Shown: positions 16,742 through 26,380 of the stretch, piece by piece
How positions within the stretch are numbered: position 1 is the stretch's first letter
Layout of the letters: every line of letters begins with the position of its first letter
From: an uncultured Chthonomonas sp.
GTDB lineage: Bacteria > Armatimonadota > Chthonomonadetes > Chthonomonadales > Chthonomonadaceae
Direction of reading: 5' to 3'
DNA: 36,701 nt
NCBI GenBank assembly: GCA_903859705.1
Contig: CAIONQ010000097.1
Span: 1-36,701, forward strand
Translations under genes and position numbers: made by a program
The notes under the pieces: model-generated
Told to the model about the DNA's origin: nothing
Seen by the model: only the letters and a program-made list of their open reading frames with translations
Databases searched by the model: none

Positions 16742-16904
16742 GACACAGGTTGTCTTATTGGATGCCGGGCGCGGTTGGCACGGCCTTCCATCCGCCATTA
16801 GCCTCGATTCAATAATGCAAGTGTCCCGCAAAGTCAATCCAACCCCCTCGCTTTCCAGAACTCCTACCCCTCCGCGCTAAGCAAAGCGCTCCGCCAGTTC
16901 TCTA

Positions 16905-16913
16905 TGCTATAAT
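16905..16913 (+). promoter_or_regulatory. Extended -10 promoter candidate
   Basis: TGCTATAAT is a perfect extended -10 (TGn then TATAAT at 16908-16913). No good -35 is seen, as is usual for extended -10 promoters. It is 99 bases before the TTG start of the gene at 17013. Confidence 0.5.
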
Positions 16914-17012
16914 TGCATTCGTTTATCTACTGCCATTAATCGCGGCTGCAGATTTCTTTACAGCCGATTGCATCCTTTACCCTCCTGTCCGCACCGAGAA
17001 AGGACCTCTCTA

Positions 17013-17561
17013 TTGAAAAACTATCTGCCTGGCATCGCTGCCGTGTGCCTGCTCGCTGCACCATGTTTTAGCCCGGTGCAATCTTCTGCACAAACGGAAA
17101 AGACGACCCCAAAGGAGGCCACGTCCGCGCAGCAGTGTTTTGCAAAACTCAAAAAGCTAGCCGGAGATTGGACCCACAAAGAGGGCAAGAACGAAAAGGT
17201 AATGATACGGTACCGGGTAATCTCCGGTGGCAGCGCTGTGGAAGAAGAACTGATGCCTGGCTCACCAGATGCCATGACCTCTATCTATCACCTCGATAAC
17301 GGCAGCCTGGTTATGACCCACTACTGCAGCCTCGGAAATCAACCGCACCTCAAAGCCACAAAGGCCAGCACCCCTTCCAAAATAGAATTTGAATGCATCG
17401 GCGGAGGCGGCAACATGAAATCCGAAAACGACATGCACATCCACCATCTTGTCATCTCGTTCTTATCAGATGATCACTTTATAGAGGAGTGGGCAGCAAA
17501 CGCCGGCGGGAAGCAAGCCGGCGCAGCAGACAAGTTTGAGTCGTATCGCAGGAAGCCGTAG
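17013..17561 (+). CDS. Small secreted lipocalin-like (DUF1579-like) protein
   Basis: 182 residues from TTG at 17013, chosen because AAAGGA (16999-17004) lies 8 bases upstream and a signal peptide follows at once (LPGIAAVCLLAAPCF, cleavage after SSAQ). A start at 16968 would add an unsupported polar extension. The mature part begins with a helix (QQCFAKLKKLAGDWT) and then beta-type sequence containing RYRVISGGSAVEEE, MTSIYHLDNGSLVMTHYCSLGNQPHLKA and FIEEWAA. This matches a family of small secreted proteins of Acidobacteria and Planctomycetes with a lipocalin-like barrel, usually of unknown ligand. The motif LTHYC..GNQP is its most characteristic part. It has an extended -10 promoter upstream and a hairpin after the stop, so it is probably monocistronic. 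Confidence 0.75.
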   Translation: MKNYLPGIAAVCLLAAPCFSPVQSSAQTEKTTPKEATSAQQCFAKLKKLAGDWTHKEGKNEKVMIRYRVISGGSAVEEELMPGSPDAMTSIYHLDNGSLVMTHYCSLGNQPHLKATKASTPSKIEFECIGGGGNMKSENDMHIHHLVISFLSDDHFIEEWAANAGGKQAGAADKFESYRRKP

Positions 17562-17582
17562 CAGATATCGGCTTCAAACTAT

Positions 17583-17627
17583 GCCTCTGGCAATAATGTG
17601 CAGAGCTTTCAGGCTATTGCCAGAGGC
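17583..17627 (+). terminator. 13-bp perfect hairpin after the lipocalin-like gene
   Basis: GCCTCTGGCAATA (17583-17595) pairs with TATTGCCAGAGGC (17615-17627) around a 19-nt loop, 21 bases after the stop at 17561. There is no T-tract. It is probably a mRNA-end structure or a factor-dependent terminator. Confidence 0.55.
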
Positions 17628-17925
17628 GACCAACCTCAGAGCCGACTTTCCGTTTACTTACATCCCCTCACCGTCTTGATTGAAGTTTACGAGAAGCTAA
17701 ACCAGATTTACCTCACGCAAAGCCGCCATGCCACAAAGGTTTATTGAGATGTAATCGCAATTTAACGAGGTGTGCAGATATGTTAGGATGAGTTATGGAG
17801 CCATACTAGAGGCCGCCAGGCACAGGCACACCAGCGTTGCCAAATACTGGTCCTACGGGTCGTACCTGTCGTACAAAAGGCTCACTAACTGCGCGCCGAA
17901 GGCGCCCCTCTGTTCCCGCTCTGCC
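17628..17925. other. Gene-free spacer with a short 9-bp repeat
   Basis: No gene seen between the hairpin at 17627 and the stop of the alpha-galactosidase at 17926. At 17851-17877 three tandem 9-mers (TCCTACGGG, TCGTACCTG, TCGTACAAA) form a small diverged array, the second 9-bp-period array in the window. Confidence 0.45.
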
Positions 17926-19962
17926 CTAATCTGCGCTCTTTAAAAACAACAACGCAGAACCCGGTGCCGATGGGATCTCTATGTTGAGTCCACTCTCCAT
18001 TAGCACTTTTCCGCTTACCGTTCCTGCTATATGTGTGTCTGCATTCTCGATGCTGTAGGTTTTGCGTGGGTTTAGCCCATGCAGTATTACCGTTATACTG
18101 GCCTCGGTGCACTCCTTCCGCCGAAAGGCCTGTACAGCTACCTGCCCTTTTTCGGGTTGGTTCCACTGCCAGGCTATCCACTGGTTCAAGCTGCGGCTGT
18201 AACCTGTTAACGGGTAGTAATCGGCAAGCATCAACGGCGCCAGGCGTGTGCATTCGTCATACGCCTGTTTCTGCAGTGGGGTTGTGCCAACCGTGCCAAA
18301 TGCGGCCAGGTAAAAGCTTCGCAATGAGTACAAATCCGGGAAGTAACAGCCCGTGCCCTGATACGGCAGCCACTCAGAAAGGCTCCAGGTTTGTGCCTGG
18401 TTGCCCTCTATAACTTCCGGCATATCCGGAAATTGAAAATCGCTCCTCAGCAGTGGAACAGCTCTTCGCATGGTCTCCAGATCATTGCGACGTCCGCCAG
18501 ATGCACAGCTATCTATATGTAAGCCAGGGTGCCTCTGGCGCAGCGCATCCCAAAAGGCCAGGTGCCCCTGTATGTAATGGTTCTCTACCGCTCCTTGCCT
18601 GTCCGGCGCCTCTGCCTTTCGCCACGCAGGCGCAGGGCCAACCCCATTCATATCCTCCCGGTACCAGTCCAACCCCTGCTCGGTTATCATCTTATCCACA
18701 TGGTCGGTTAGCCACTTCAACGCAACCGGATTACCAAGATCCAGAATTCCACCATGAGAGGATCCCGGCAGAAGCCACTCCGGATGGTTCTTGCCGAGGT
18801 AAGAGTTGGGATCCCCTACCCGCTCCGGCTCAAACCACAACAAAAACTGCATGCCCTTGCTGCGCACGTAGTTGCTAAACGGCCGAAATCCCTGCGGCAG
18901 GCGCACCGGGTCCACATCCCAGGTGCCCGTATTTAGCCACACATCGTTGCCTTTGTAAGGGCCTGCAGCCGAGGGATACCATGTGGCGCCCCCTCCAGCA
19001 TCCCGCCAACATACATCCGGATGTATGCCTGCCTTCAGCACCGCATCCACATCCGCAATTCCCGGCACCGATCCATCCACCTGTATCTGCGATATCGGCT
19101 GCTGTTTTTTGCCCTGTATCTCCGGCAAAACGTGCGCCATGTAATACCGGCGCCACAGGTTTTGAGAGCGGACCGTATCGGCACCCTTCCAAAAAAGCAG
19201 CGCAATGCGCGGAGATCGGATCTCTTCTCCCGGATGCAGCACCATATGCGTCTTCTGCTGCCCGGCTGCCACATGCACGGCATCCCCCGTGATTTCCCAA
19301 ACCGCTCCCCACTGGCCGGGCCAGCCGATTGCTGCCTGCACGCCACCGCCGGGAAGTTGCAGATTAAAGTAGGGCCATCCTGCAGCACCATCACAAGATT
19401 TGCCGGAGCCAGGCGGACCAAATTGCTTCTTGAAACCTGCGGTTAACGCAACATCAAATGGCTCATAACTCTCCATGGTACAGTTATCTCCCCGCATACC
19501 ATGCAGTGTTGCCGTTCCACCCTTTAATGGCAGCCGAATATCCAGCCCCTCCAGGTCCTGCAAAATGCCGGTATCTTCACTGCCGGTGTTCTTGCATGTT
19601 ACGGTCCACTCAACAGTGGGGCTGCCCGGCCAGGTTTGAAAAGTACATTTCACCTGAAGACCGGATACTGGCTCTACCCAAATGCGGCTTTGTTCCGTTC
19701 CACCGTCTTGGGCAACTGCGGGCAGAAGTTGTGATGGCCAGGATCTTAGCAATTCAAAAGACGACCTGCCCGCAAATTGAAACGAAAATGCGAGATCGGC
19801 AGGCCGCCCCAGGAGGTGGCGCGCTTTAAACGCAGTAGCAGCACTAACTTCAGCGCGCGTGGGTGTACTCAAATTGGCGGGCTGTGCAGTTGCGGTAGTT
19901 GCGATGCCCGCGAGCATCGCAAAACCAACTGCAATGCCGTAAAAACTCAAAGCAGATTTCAT
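17926..19962 (-). CDS. Secreted alpha-galactosidase, glycoside hydrolase family 36
   Basis: 678 residues; ATG at 19960-19962 with AGGGG six bases upstream. A signal peptide (IAVGFAMLAGIATTATAQ) exports it. Residues ~40-290 match the N-terminal beta-supersandwich domain of GH36 (GLQVKCTFQTWPGSPTVEWTV). The central TIM barrel carries the family hallmarks: LLWFEPERV near 375, the nucleophile Asp437 in YREDMNG, SCASGGRRND at 485-494 and the acid/base Asp508 in PLLRSD. A C-terminal beta domain (ASITVILHGLNPRKTYSIEN) ends the protein. It should release terminal alpha-linked galactose from oligo- or polysaccharides in the periplasm or outside. Many GH36 enzymes are cytoplasmic, so export is notable. 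Substrate beyond alpha-galactosides cannot be read from sequence. Confidence 0.93.
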   Translation of the reverse strand: MKSALSFYGIAVGFAMLAGIATTATAQPANLSTPTRAEVSAATAFKARHLLGRPADLAFSFQFAGRSSFELLRSWPSQLLPAVAQDGGTEQSRIWVEPVSGLQVKCTFQTWPGSPTVEWTVTCKNTGSEDTGILQDLEGLDIRLPLKGGTATLHGMRGDNCTMESYEPFDVALTAGFKKQFGPPGSGKSCDGAAGWPYFNLQLPGGGVQAAIGWPGQWGAVWEITGDAVHVAAGQQKTHMVLHPGEEIRSPRIALLFWKGADTVRSQNLWRRYYMAHVLPEIQGKKQQPISQIQVDGSVPGIADVDAVLKAGIHPDVCWRDAGGGATWYPSAAGPYKGNDVWLNTGTWDVDPVRLPQGFRPFSNYVRSKGMQFLLWFEPERVGDPNSYLGKNHPEWLLPGSSHGGILDLGNPVALKWLTDHVDKMITEQGLDWYREDMNGVGPAPAWRKAEAPDRQGAVENHYIQGHLAFWDALRQRHPGLHIDSCASGGRRNDLETMRRAVPLLRSDFQFPDMPEVIEGNQAQTWSLSEWLPYQGTGCYFPDLYSLRSFYLAAFGTVGTTPLQKQAYDECTRLAPLMLADYYPLTGYSRSLNQWIAWQWNQPEKGQVAVQAFRRKECTEASITVILHGLNPRKTYSIENADTHIAGTVSGKVLMESGLNIEIPSAPGSALLFLKSAD

Positions 19963-20158
19963 GAAAAGCCCCTGTAATAACTCGTTGTTACCCTGCAGTT
20001 ACGCTGGCTATGTACTGTTATCCTTGTGCAATAACACAAATGGTATCGAACGGCCCTCGAAGTGGCCTATTTGCTGAAACCGCCCTGGGTACCCGTCAGT
20101 AGAAGCAGTAACAGGGTTGCTTTAGAGGGTTTCGAACGCAGATAACGGAGGCATCGGT

Positions 20159-20686
20159 ATGAAGGCTCGGTATATTGGGCTGGTGGTCCTTGTGCTACTG
20201 TTTGCCATAGCGCGCAATCATCGCCGCCACACTGCGGATGCAGCTGTGCTTGTTGCTTGTTCAGGATCGGGCACCTGCAATAGCCACTACTCTCAATCTG
20301 TCGAGGGCGATAATGTGCACGTTTACCAGTGGGATCTGGATGCCACAATGCCGGAAGATGGTAGTACAGGGTCGGTGCTTAAGGTGAATAATGGCGAAGG
20401 CGGTCCATACGTTCTGCAAGTGAGAACACCCCGTGGCTCGGAGATGCATTGCAGCATCACGCTGCGCGCCACGGATAACTCGGATGGAACCGCAACGTTT
20501 GCAGAGAGCGTAGATTTTAGGGGCCAAAACGGAGTGCAGGCCACAACCCAGAGCTGGAGCCGTAATGGCAAATCCAGCCATCTTGTGCAGGTTTGCACGT
20601 CTGGCGATAGCACCATTCAAATTCCAAAGCAAGTAGTGCTGGCGATTGTGGATGGCACACCGGTAACAATAAAGCTTGGGAAGTAA
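20159..20686 (+). CDS. Small secreted or membrane-anchored orphan
   Basis: 175 residues; ATG at 20159 follows GGAGG (20147-20151) at an ideal 7-base distance. An N-terminal hydrophobic helix (YIGLVVLVLLFAIA) serves as a signal or anchor. The rest is polar and beta-rich, with two N-terminal cysteines close together (VACSGSGTCNSHY) and two later ones (HCSITLR, VQVCTSG), which could form disulfides outside the cell. I do not recognise the family. It ends 12 bases from the stop of the convergent DUF1501 gene, so the two transcripts overlap at their ends. Confidence 0.7.
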   Translation: MKARYIGLVVLVLLFAIARNHRRHTADAAVLVACSGSGTCNSHYSQSVEGDNVHVYQWDLDATMPEDGSTGSVLKVNNGEGGPYVLQVRTPRGSEMHCSITLRATDNSDGTATFAESVDFRGQNGVQATTQSWSRNGKSSHLVQVCTSGDSTIQIPKQVVLAIVDGTPVTIKLGK

Positions 20687-20698
20687 GTTTCAGCCGGA

Positions 20699-22105
20699 TC
20701 AGGCCAGGATATCCCTTATCACTTCGCCATGCACATCGGTAAGCCGCCTATCCAACCCGTTCTGCCGATAGGTTAGCCGTTTGTGATCTATACCCAGCAA
20801 GTGCAGAACCGTTGCATGGAAATCATAGCAATAGGTTCTGCCCTCAACACCCTGGTATCCCAGTTCATCACTGGCACCATGTGATACACCGGGTTTTATC
20901 CCAGCTCCCCAAACCCAGCTCACAAAAGTACCGCCGTTATGGTCTCTGCCAAGCGATCCCTGAGCAAACGGCGTGCGCCCGAACTCAGTACTCCATATCA
21001 CCAGAGTATCCTTATCGAGCCCGCGTGCCTTCAAATCCATTAACAGGGCTGCTATTGGCTTATCCACACTCAGCGCCATCGGCGGCAGCTCGGTTTGAAT
21101 ATTACCATGGTTGTCCCAGTTGCCTGTAGCTCCCTGGGGTCCGCTCCACACCTGCACAAACCGTACTCCCCGCTCGGCAAGCCTTGCGGCAAGCAGGCAG
21201 CGCTTTCCAAAATCATCTGTTGGGGCGCTGCCAATGCCATAGCTCTCTCTCAACTTCTGTGGTTCCCGCGAGATATCGAAGGCCTCCGGCGCGCTCATCT
21301 GCATTTTAGCGGCAAGTTCGTAGCTCTCGATGCGCGCATCCAGTCGAGTATCCCCGGGGTGTGCCACCGCATGTGCGCGGTTCAGCTTCCCCAGTACCTC
21401 CAGGCCAGCCCTGTCTGCCTCTGGCGTCGCAAAGCCATAGGCAGCATCCGGAGTGAGATCCGGAACCGGGTGTGGACTTGCTGCCTGAATAACCGTGCCC
21501 TGATGCACCGCAGGCAAAAACCCGGAGCTAAAACAGCCACGCTGATTGTAGGGCAACCCCTTAGGATCGGGCAGAACCACAAAGGTAGGGAGATTATCTT
21601 TAAGATGCCCCAGCGCATAGGATATCCAGGCACCCATACATGGGAATCCCGGCAGAGTAAAGCCGGAATTCATCATATAGGTGCCAGGGCCATGCACATT
21701 TGTTTTGCTGGCCATCGCCATTAAAAAGGCCATTTCATCCACATGTTTGGCCTGCTCAGGAAAAACGCTGCTTACCCATCGGCCGCTGCTGCCATGCTGC
21801 TTAAACTCGAAGGGGCTCTTCATAATGGCCCCGGCCGGTGCAGTAAACCCTTCTGGCTTCTCTTTCGGGCCGAGCATCTGCCCGTGGTACTTCACCAGGG
21901 CAGGCTTATAATCGTAGATATCCATGGGGCTGGCCCCGCCCGTCATAAAGAGCTGTATGATGCGCTTTACCTTCGGCGGAAAATGGGTACCCACTTTCGC
22001 ATCGGCAAACGCTTCATCGGCAAACATGCCGGCAAGCGCCAACGAGGCGAAGCCGCCTCCAGCATTCGTTAGCAACTCTCTTCGGTTGGGTGAATTCCCT
22101 ATCAT
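20699..22105 (-). CDS. DUF1501 (sulfatase-like fold) secreted protein
   Basis: 468 residues from ATG at 22103-22105 with GGGG 7 bases upstream; a start 22 codons earlier has no ribosome binding site. The N-terminus has a twin-arginine-type signal (NRRELLTNAGGGFASLALAG). The body has the DUF1501 hallmarks: IQLFMTGGASPMDIYDYKP, CMGAWISYALG, GFLPAVHQGTV, VRFVQVWSG, TLVIWSTEFGRTPF, GRDHNGGTF and FHATVLHLLGIDH. DUF1501 belongs to the alkaline phosphatase/sulfatase superfamily and is nearly always linked to DUF1549/DUF1553 genes in planctomycetes. The conserved Asp/His residues (GRDHN, DFHATVLH) are in place. The DUF1549/1553 gene is here too but separated by a third gene (22128-23321); the gap to that gene is 22 bases, so one transcript is likely. 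Confidence 0.93.
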   Translation of the reverse strand: MIGNSPNRRELLTNAGGGFASLALAGMFADEAFADAKVGTHFPPKVKRIIQLFMTGGASPMDIYDYKPALVKYHGQMLGPKEKPEGFTAPAGAIMKSPFEFKQHGSSGRWVSSVFPEQAKHVDEMAFLMAMASKTNVHGPGTYMMNSGFTLPGFPCMGAWISYALGHLKDNLPTFVVLPDPKGLPYNQRGCFSSGFLPAVHQGTVIQAASPHPVPDLTPDAAYGFATPEADRAGLEVLGKLNRAHAVAHPGDTRLDARIESYELAAKMQMSAPEAFDISREPQKLRESYGIGSAPTDDFGKRCLLAARLAERGVRFVQVWSGPQGATGNWDNHGNIQTELPPMALSVDKPIAALLMDLKARGLDKDTLVIWSTEFGRTPFAQGSLGRDHNGGTFVSWVWGAGIKPGVSHGASDELGYQGVEGRTYCYDFHATVLHLLGIDHKRLTYRQNGLDRRLTDVHGEVIRDILA

Positions 22106-22127
22106 ACAATAGCCCCTGTGGTGCAAA

Positions 22128-23321
22128 TCATAGTTTGATGGTTCCAATCTGGCTAACTGGCCCATCCTCACTGGTTAGTTCGTAGCGATCTTTCTGCACA
22201 GAATAACTGATCTTTCTTTCTGTAATGGCATCCGTCAGCAATTCTGGCACCTTCAGTACCTCCAACGAACCCGGCAGAGCGCCATGCTCCCACTTATACC
22301 TGTGAATAAGGCCATGAATCGCCAGCAGCCGATAGCGCGTCCGCACTGTTACGTACTTATCCAGCACCTTTTGCGGATCGGCACTTACCGCCCGAAATAT
22401 AACCGCTCCCGGGTCGTTCGATTCGTCTTTCAGCAGCGGCTTCTGTTTCTTGGCTGGCAAAGTGAGGTTTTCAATTGCCTGATCATACAGTACATTTATG
22501 CGCTTCTCGGCGCCATCCAGCGCGCCATTAAATGCCTGAGGGTCCGCAGTTATCTGACCTTTAATTGCACCCAGGCCATTATCATCCCCCGCCTCAAACG
22601 ATCCTTCCAGCATGTCGATGAGGTTTTTAGCACCATCCTTCAGGCCCCTTCGCGCCTCCAGGATCTTTAGCACATTGGTCTTCTCCATCAGCATCACATG
22701 GGCGCCAGGGTTATCTGCAGACATAAACTGCGTCATCAGCGTGGTAAGGCGCTGGCTCTGCCCTACCGAAAGCTGGTCCAGATGCTCGGAAAACTGCTTC
22801 ACTATCAGGGTATCAATCGCAATACCTACCAGCCCGGCTATCAGGCTATCGGTTTGAATTCGGTACGCAAACAGCAGCCCAAGGTGCAGCGTATCCATCG
22901 CTGAATCGATGCGGCCGTCCGCAAACATCACATACTCTCTGGCGGCAATCAAGCGCCCAAGCTTGCGGAATGCACCGAATTCTGGAAGCAGAGTATTCTC
23001 GTTTATCTCCTCCCGCGGCGATAGCACCGGCTTCTCTAGCCCCTGCTTCATCAGCTCCAGTGCCCGTATAGCCTGCGATGTGCCAAGCACCCGCCGTTTG
23101 GCCTCAAGCGTAGATACGGGCTCCAGCGCTGCATCCACGCCCGGTATCTGTGTAACCAGGTCTGCCGCACGCACCAGCTCCTCGTATCCGTTTTGATCGG
23201 TCGCTTTCTGAAACAGTTTCCCAAACAACGTTGGTGCGGGCTGTGCAGGCTGTGCGGCAACACCCGGTGCCAGACACATCACCAGCAGTAGGATTGCCGC
23301 TAACTGCTTCTGTATCTTCAA
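22128..23321 (-). CDS. Secreted orphan inserted between the DUF1549/1553 and DUF1501 genes
   Basis: 397 residues from TTG at 23319-23321, with GGGGA 7 bases upstream; the next gene upstream ends 53 bases away. The signal peptide is QLAAILLLVMCLAPGVAAQ. The mature protein is helical. It contains AREYVMFADGRIDSAMDTLHLGLLFAYRI, followed by LIAGLVGIAIDTLIVKQF, and near the C-terminus RYKWEHGALPGSLEVLKVPELL. The ehGxLPxSLexL and A.GdxdxALxxLrxgLxxA.xi patterns recall planctomycete secreted proteins of unknown function. The tight spacing to both partners suggests a shared role in envelope processing, but no catalytic motif is visible. Confidence 0.82.
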   Translation of the reverse strand: MKIQKQLAAILLLVMCLAPGVAAQPAQPAPTLFGKLFQKATDQNGYEELVRAADLVTQIPGVDAALEPVSTLEAKRRVLGTSQAIRALELMKQGLEKPVLSPREEINENTLLPEFGAFRKLGRLIAAREYVMFADGRIDSAMDTLHLGLLFAYRIQTDSLIAGLVGIAIDTLIVKQFSEHLDQLSVGQSQRLTTLMTQFMSADNPGAHVMLMEKTNVLKILEARRGLKDGAKNLIDMLEGSFEAGDDNGLGAIKGQITADPQAFNGALDGAEKRINVLYDQAIENLTLPAKKQKPLLKDESNDPGAVIFRAVSADPQKVLDKYVTVRTRYRLLAIHGLIHRYKWEHGALPGSLEVLKVPELLTDAITERKISYSVQKDRYELTSEDGPVSQIGTIKL

Positions 23322-23374
23322 AATGTGGTCCCCGAAATCTGTCACTGGGTTACGCTCCCCGCTCCCTCCAGCGG

Positions 23375-26300
23375 TTAATCCACAAACAGAAACTCGTTGG
23401 AGTTCAGCAGAACCCGGCATGTGGCTTCCAGCCCGTATTTCGCGCTGTAGCCACGCAGCGTAGTTAGCTCTGAGGGAGATGGCTGCCGCAACCACGCCCT
23501 TTCTACGGCCATACGCAGGGCGCGCTCTTCCGGGTTCACAGATTTCGTACCGGCAGCAATTTCTTTACTGATGGATGCGGCAAATTCGCGAGCGGTATGG
23601 AGCATGAACGGATTATTGTACAGCTCCAGAGCCTGAAGAGCAGAAACCGAAAAGGTGCGTGCAGGGGCAAGCAGGCCCAGATCTGGAAAGTCCAGCGCCT
23701 CCATAAATGGGTCTGCAATGCCACGCCAAACCGTTCTGTATATGCTGCGCCGAGAAGAGCCCGGAGAGCTCCAATCGTACTTGGCGTAATCCAGCGTGGG
23801 CGTTAGCTGCGGACCGGGGCTCTTGGTAAACTGGTTCACGCCCGGGCCACCCATGGTGTAATCCAGTGTGCCGGCGGTCTCCAGCGCAATATCTCGTATC
23901 GAATCGGCATCCAGTCGTAGCCTGTTAAAGCGCCAGAGAAGCCTGTTGTCACCATCTTTACGTGAGGCGTCTGCCCTGTAGGTTGAGCTCTGTCGATAAG
24001 CCTGGCTGGTAACCATCAGCCGATGAAGCTTCTTCAAAGAACCCCCGGCATCATCTCGAAACCATACGGCAAGCCAGTCTACCAACTCTGGATGGCTGGG
24101 CACTCCGCCCATATGCCCCAGATCGCCGGGTGTATCGCAGATACCGCGGCCAAAGTGGTAGTGCCACACGCGGTTTACCACAGATCGCCAGGTAAGAACG
24201 TTGCCCTTATCCGCTATCCAATTCGCCAGCCCGGCTCGCCGAGAGGCATCCGTATCTGTATCACCAGCTTTTAATGCAAATCGGGGTTGAAGTGCGGTAA
24301 TGGCACTCAGTGCCCCGGGCGGAACAACCTCTCGCGGTTTTTCCACATCCCCTCGCTCCAGCAAATGGATCTCCGCCGGCTTCATTACCTGTTGCCTGCC
24401 CACCGTTGGTACTGATACATCGGCCCCGGCCGCATACACCGTTTTCTGAAGCGGCAATGCCGAAATCGCCTTATCGGCAATAATCTTCAGTGCCATGGCG
24501 GCAACATCCAACTGTTGCTCCGAAGAAAGCTGCTCCAGTGGCTTTTGCAGCAGAGGCTCTATATCGGCAGTGAGCGGTGCCAGTGTTGCAGGCTCTGCGC
24601 CGCTCACGCTCAGCCTAAACCTGCCGATAAGATGCCCACCACCATGCAACTGCTTCAGGCGGATCGTAAGTGTAGATCCGGCCTCCACATCCACCGGGCC
24701 AGCAAACTTAAACACGGCGGCATGCGGCCTGCCAACGGCCGGATAGATGCCCCACGCTGTTTTCTCGTCGCCATCCAGCGCACGCTCCACGCCCCAGCCG
24801 TCCTGGTTGAAATCTGCTAACGCGCCCGCAAGCTTGATGGGCATGCGCACTCCGGATGGCGATTGCGTGCTCACTTCCACCTCGGATAGGTGCAGGTTCC
24901 CGTTATCCATTCGGCCCGGGCCACCGTGCGGCAGCGCCTGAGAGGTAAACAAATCCAGCTTTACCCCCGTTATGCGGCCAGCCTGTGGCTTCAGCACAAC
25001 GGTGTATGTATCGCGCGCTGGGCGGGTGCCGCCCGCTACCACAACACCACCGGCTTCTATACTCAGGTCAGAACCCTGCTCTGAGCTCACAGTGGAAATT
25101 GTGGGAACCGCCCATTCTCCCACCCGCTTCGCCGTTTCTGTTCTCCAGGCATTTACCAGGCTGCGAGCTTCGGGGGTACCCAGTGCGGCTGCGTCTTTGC
25201 GCTCTGCTCCAGCGCGCAGCGCCATCCAGCGGGCGCGGGCCGCAGATACGCCCGGTGCTGCATCATAGGTGCGGTCGCCTTTTGTTAGCCCGGAGAACAC
25301 GGCCTGCACCGCATAGTAATCCGTTTGCGGAATCGGGTCAAACTTATGATTGTGGCACCGCGCACAGTTTGCGGTGGTGCTCACAAAGGCGCTCATGGTT
25401 TGGTTTACCAGATCATCCCTATCAATAAGCGCGAAGTTCTTCGGTGCCGTGGTGTACGCGCTCAGGTCAAAGGTCCCCGCTCCAAGATATCCCAGCGCAG
25501 GCGTGAGCTCGGTATGCTCGGGATAAAAGTAATCGGCAGCCAACTGCTCTTTGATAAACCGTGTGTAAGCGATGTCGGAATTGAGAGCCGATATAACATA
25601 ATCTCGATAGGGCCAGCCGTTGTCCCGGCCTATATCGTGCTCAAAACCATGGCTATCTGCATAGTGCACCGTATCCAGCCAGTGCCTTGCCCAACGTTCG
25701 CCATAACGCGGCGAGCCGAGAAGCCTGTCTACCACTCGCTCATATGCATCCGGCCGGGTATCGGCAACAAAGGCACGCATCTCGGCCACCGTTGGGCCGA
25801 GGCCAGTAAGATCAACTGTAACGCGGCGGAGCAGCGTGCGCTTATCCGCAGGGGCAGAGGGTGCAATGCCAGCCTTACGCAGGCGTGCCAGCACAAAGCG
25901 ATCGATGGGAGAACGCGACCACGGGCCGCCATCGCCCGCAGGCACCGCAGGCTTTATAAGGGGTTTTAGCGACCAGTGCTGCTGAACAGGAGCTGTTTGC
26001 ACCTTCGCACCCGAGAAGGAAGGGCCATGCTCTATCCAATCTTTGAGCAAGTTCACTTCTGCAGGGCTAAGCGCGGCAAGCCCACTGTTTGTGGGAGGCA
26101 TTTTTAAGGAAGCATCCGAGGCACTGATGCGCGTTATAATGCCGCTCCCGGCAGGGTTATGCGGCGAAATTGCCCGAGAGCCAGATCCACCGCGTGCCGC
26201 AAGCATAGCAGCAGGGTTGTCCAGCCGAATCCCGGCCGCAGGCGTGGCACCGCTGTGGCAGCGCACACAACTGCGCTGCAATATGGGGCGGATATCCTTC

Positions 26301-26380
26301 TGGTAATCCACATCTGCGGTGGCCTGCACACCAGCGCAACCCAGAGCCAGAGTTAAAAGGTAAGGTTTGCGGAAAATCAT
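23375..26380 (-). CDS. PSCyt1 c-type cytochrome + DUF1549 + DUF1553 protein
   Basis: 1001 residues; ATG at 26378-26380 overlaps the stop of the upstream hydrolase (ATGA). Signal peptide at the N-terminus. Residues 25-120 form a planctomycete-type cytochrome domain with a heme site CVRCH (38-42) and a possible axial Met (KMPPTNSG). DUF1549 follows (~155-365), with DRFVLARL, VDLTGLGPT, RYGERWARHWLD and the second CxxCH (CARCHNHKFDPIPQ, 339-343). Residues ~455-600 look like a beta-sandwich insert (discoidin-like, TAWGIYPAVGRPHAAVFKF). DUF1553 occupies ~700-960 (LANWIADKGNVLTWRSVVNRVWHYHFGRGI, RLRLDADSIRDIAL). Such proteins are exported and thought to work with DUF1501 proteins, perhaps on sulfated polysaccharide; the role is unproven. 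One operon with its three neighbours. Confidence 0.94.
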   Translation of the reverse strand: MIFRKPYLLTLALGCAGVQATADVDYQKDIRPILQRSCVRCHSGATPAAGIRLDNPAAMLAARGGSGSRAISPHNPAGSGIITRISASDASLKMPPTNSGLAALSPAEVNLLKDWIEHGPSFSGAKVQTAPVQQHWSLKPLIKPAVPAGDGGPWSRSPIDRFVLARLRKAGIAPSAPADKRTLLRRVTVDLTGLGPTVAEMRAFVADTRPDAYERVVDRLLGSPRYGERWARHWLDTVHYADSHGFEHDIGRDNGWPYRDYVISALNSDIAYTRFIKEQLAADYFYPEHTELTPALGYLGAGTFDLSAYTTAPKNFALIDRDDLVNQTMSAFVSTTANCARCHNHKFDPIPQTDYYAVQAVFSGLTKGDRTYDAAPGVSAARARWMALRAGAERKDAAALGTPEARSLVNAWRTETAKRVGEWAVPTISTVSSEQGSDLSIEAGGVVVAGGTRPARDTYTVVLKPQAGRITGVKLDLFTSQALPHGGPGRMDNGNLHLSEVEVSTQSPSGVRMPIKLAGALADFNQDGWGVERALDGDEKTAWGIYPAVGRPHAAVFKFAGPVDVEAGSTLTIRLKQLHGGGHLIGRFRLSVSGAEPATLAPLTADIEPLLQKPLEQLSSEQQLDVAAMALKIIADKAISALPLQKTVYAAGADVSVPTVGRQQVMKPAEIHLLERGDVEKPREVVPPGALSAITALQPRFALKAGDTDTDASRRAGLANWIADKGNVLTWRSVVNRVWHYHFGRGICDTPGDLGHMGGVPSHPELVDWLAVWFRDDAGGSLKKLHRLMVTSQAYRQSSTYRADASRKDGDNRLLWRFNRLRLDADSIRDIALETAGTLDYTMGGPGVNQFTKSPGPQLTPTLDYAKYDWSSPGSSRRSIYRTVWRGIADPFMEALDFPDLGLLAPARTFSVSALQALELYNNPFMLHTAREFAASISKEIAAGTKSVNPEERALRMAVERAWLRQPSPSELTTLRGYSAKYGLEATCRVLLNSNEFLFVD

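Larger units (their letters stand above)
16500..17012. other. 513-base gap dominated by dispersed repeats and hairpins
   Basis: No gene seen. From left to right it holds two copies of the 29-bp repeat (16551-16579, 16593-16621), a 19-bp motif shared with the window's end (16636-16654), three short GC hairpins (16657-16741), unremarkable sequence, and an extended -10 box before the gene at 17013. A minus-strand open frame across the repeats reads MKSNFYRA twice, an artefact of translating the repeat. Confidence 0.6.

Noticed and set aside
16496-16837. Minus-strand open frame with MKSNFYRA twice, also seen at 14375-14395 in reverse
   Set aside because: The repeated peptide is only the translation of the dispersed 29-bp repeat. 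There is no ribosome binding site and no protein-like remainder.
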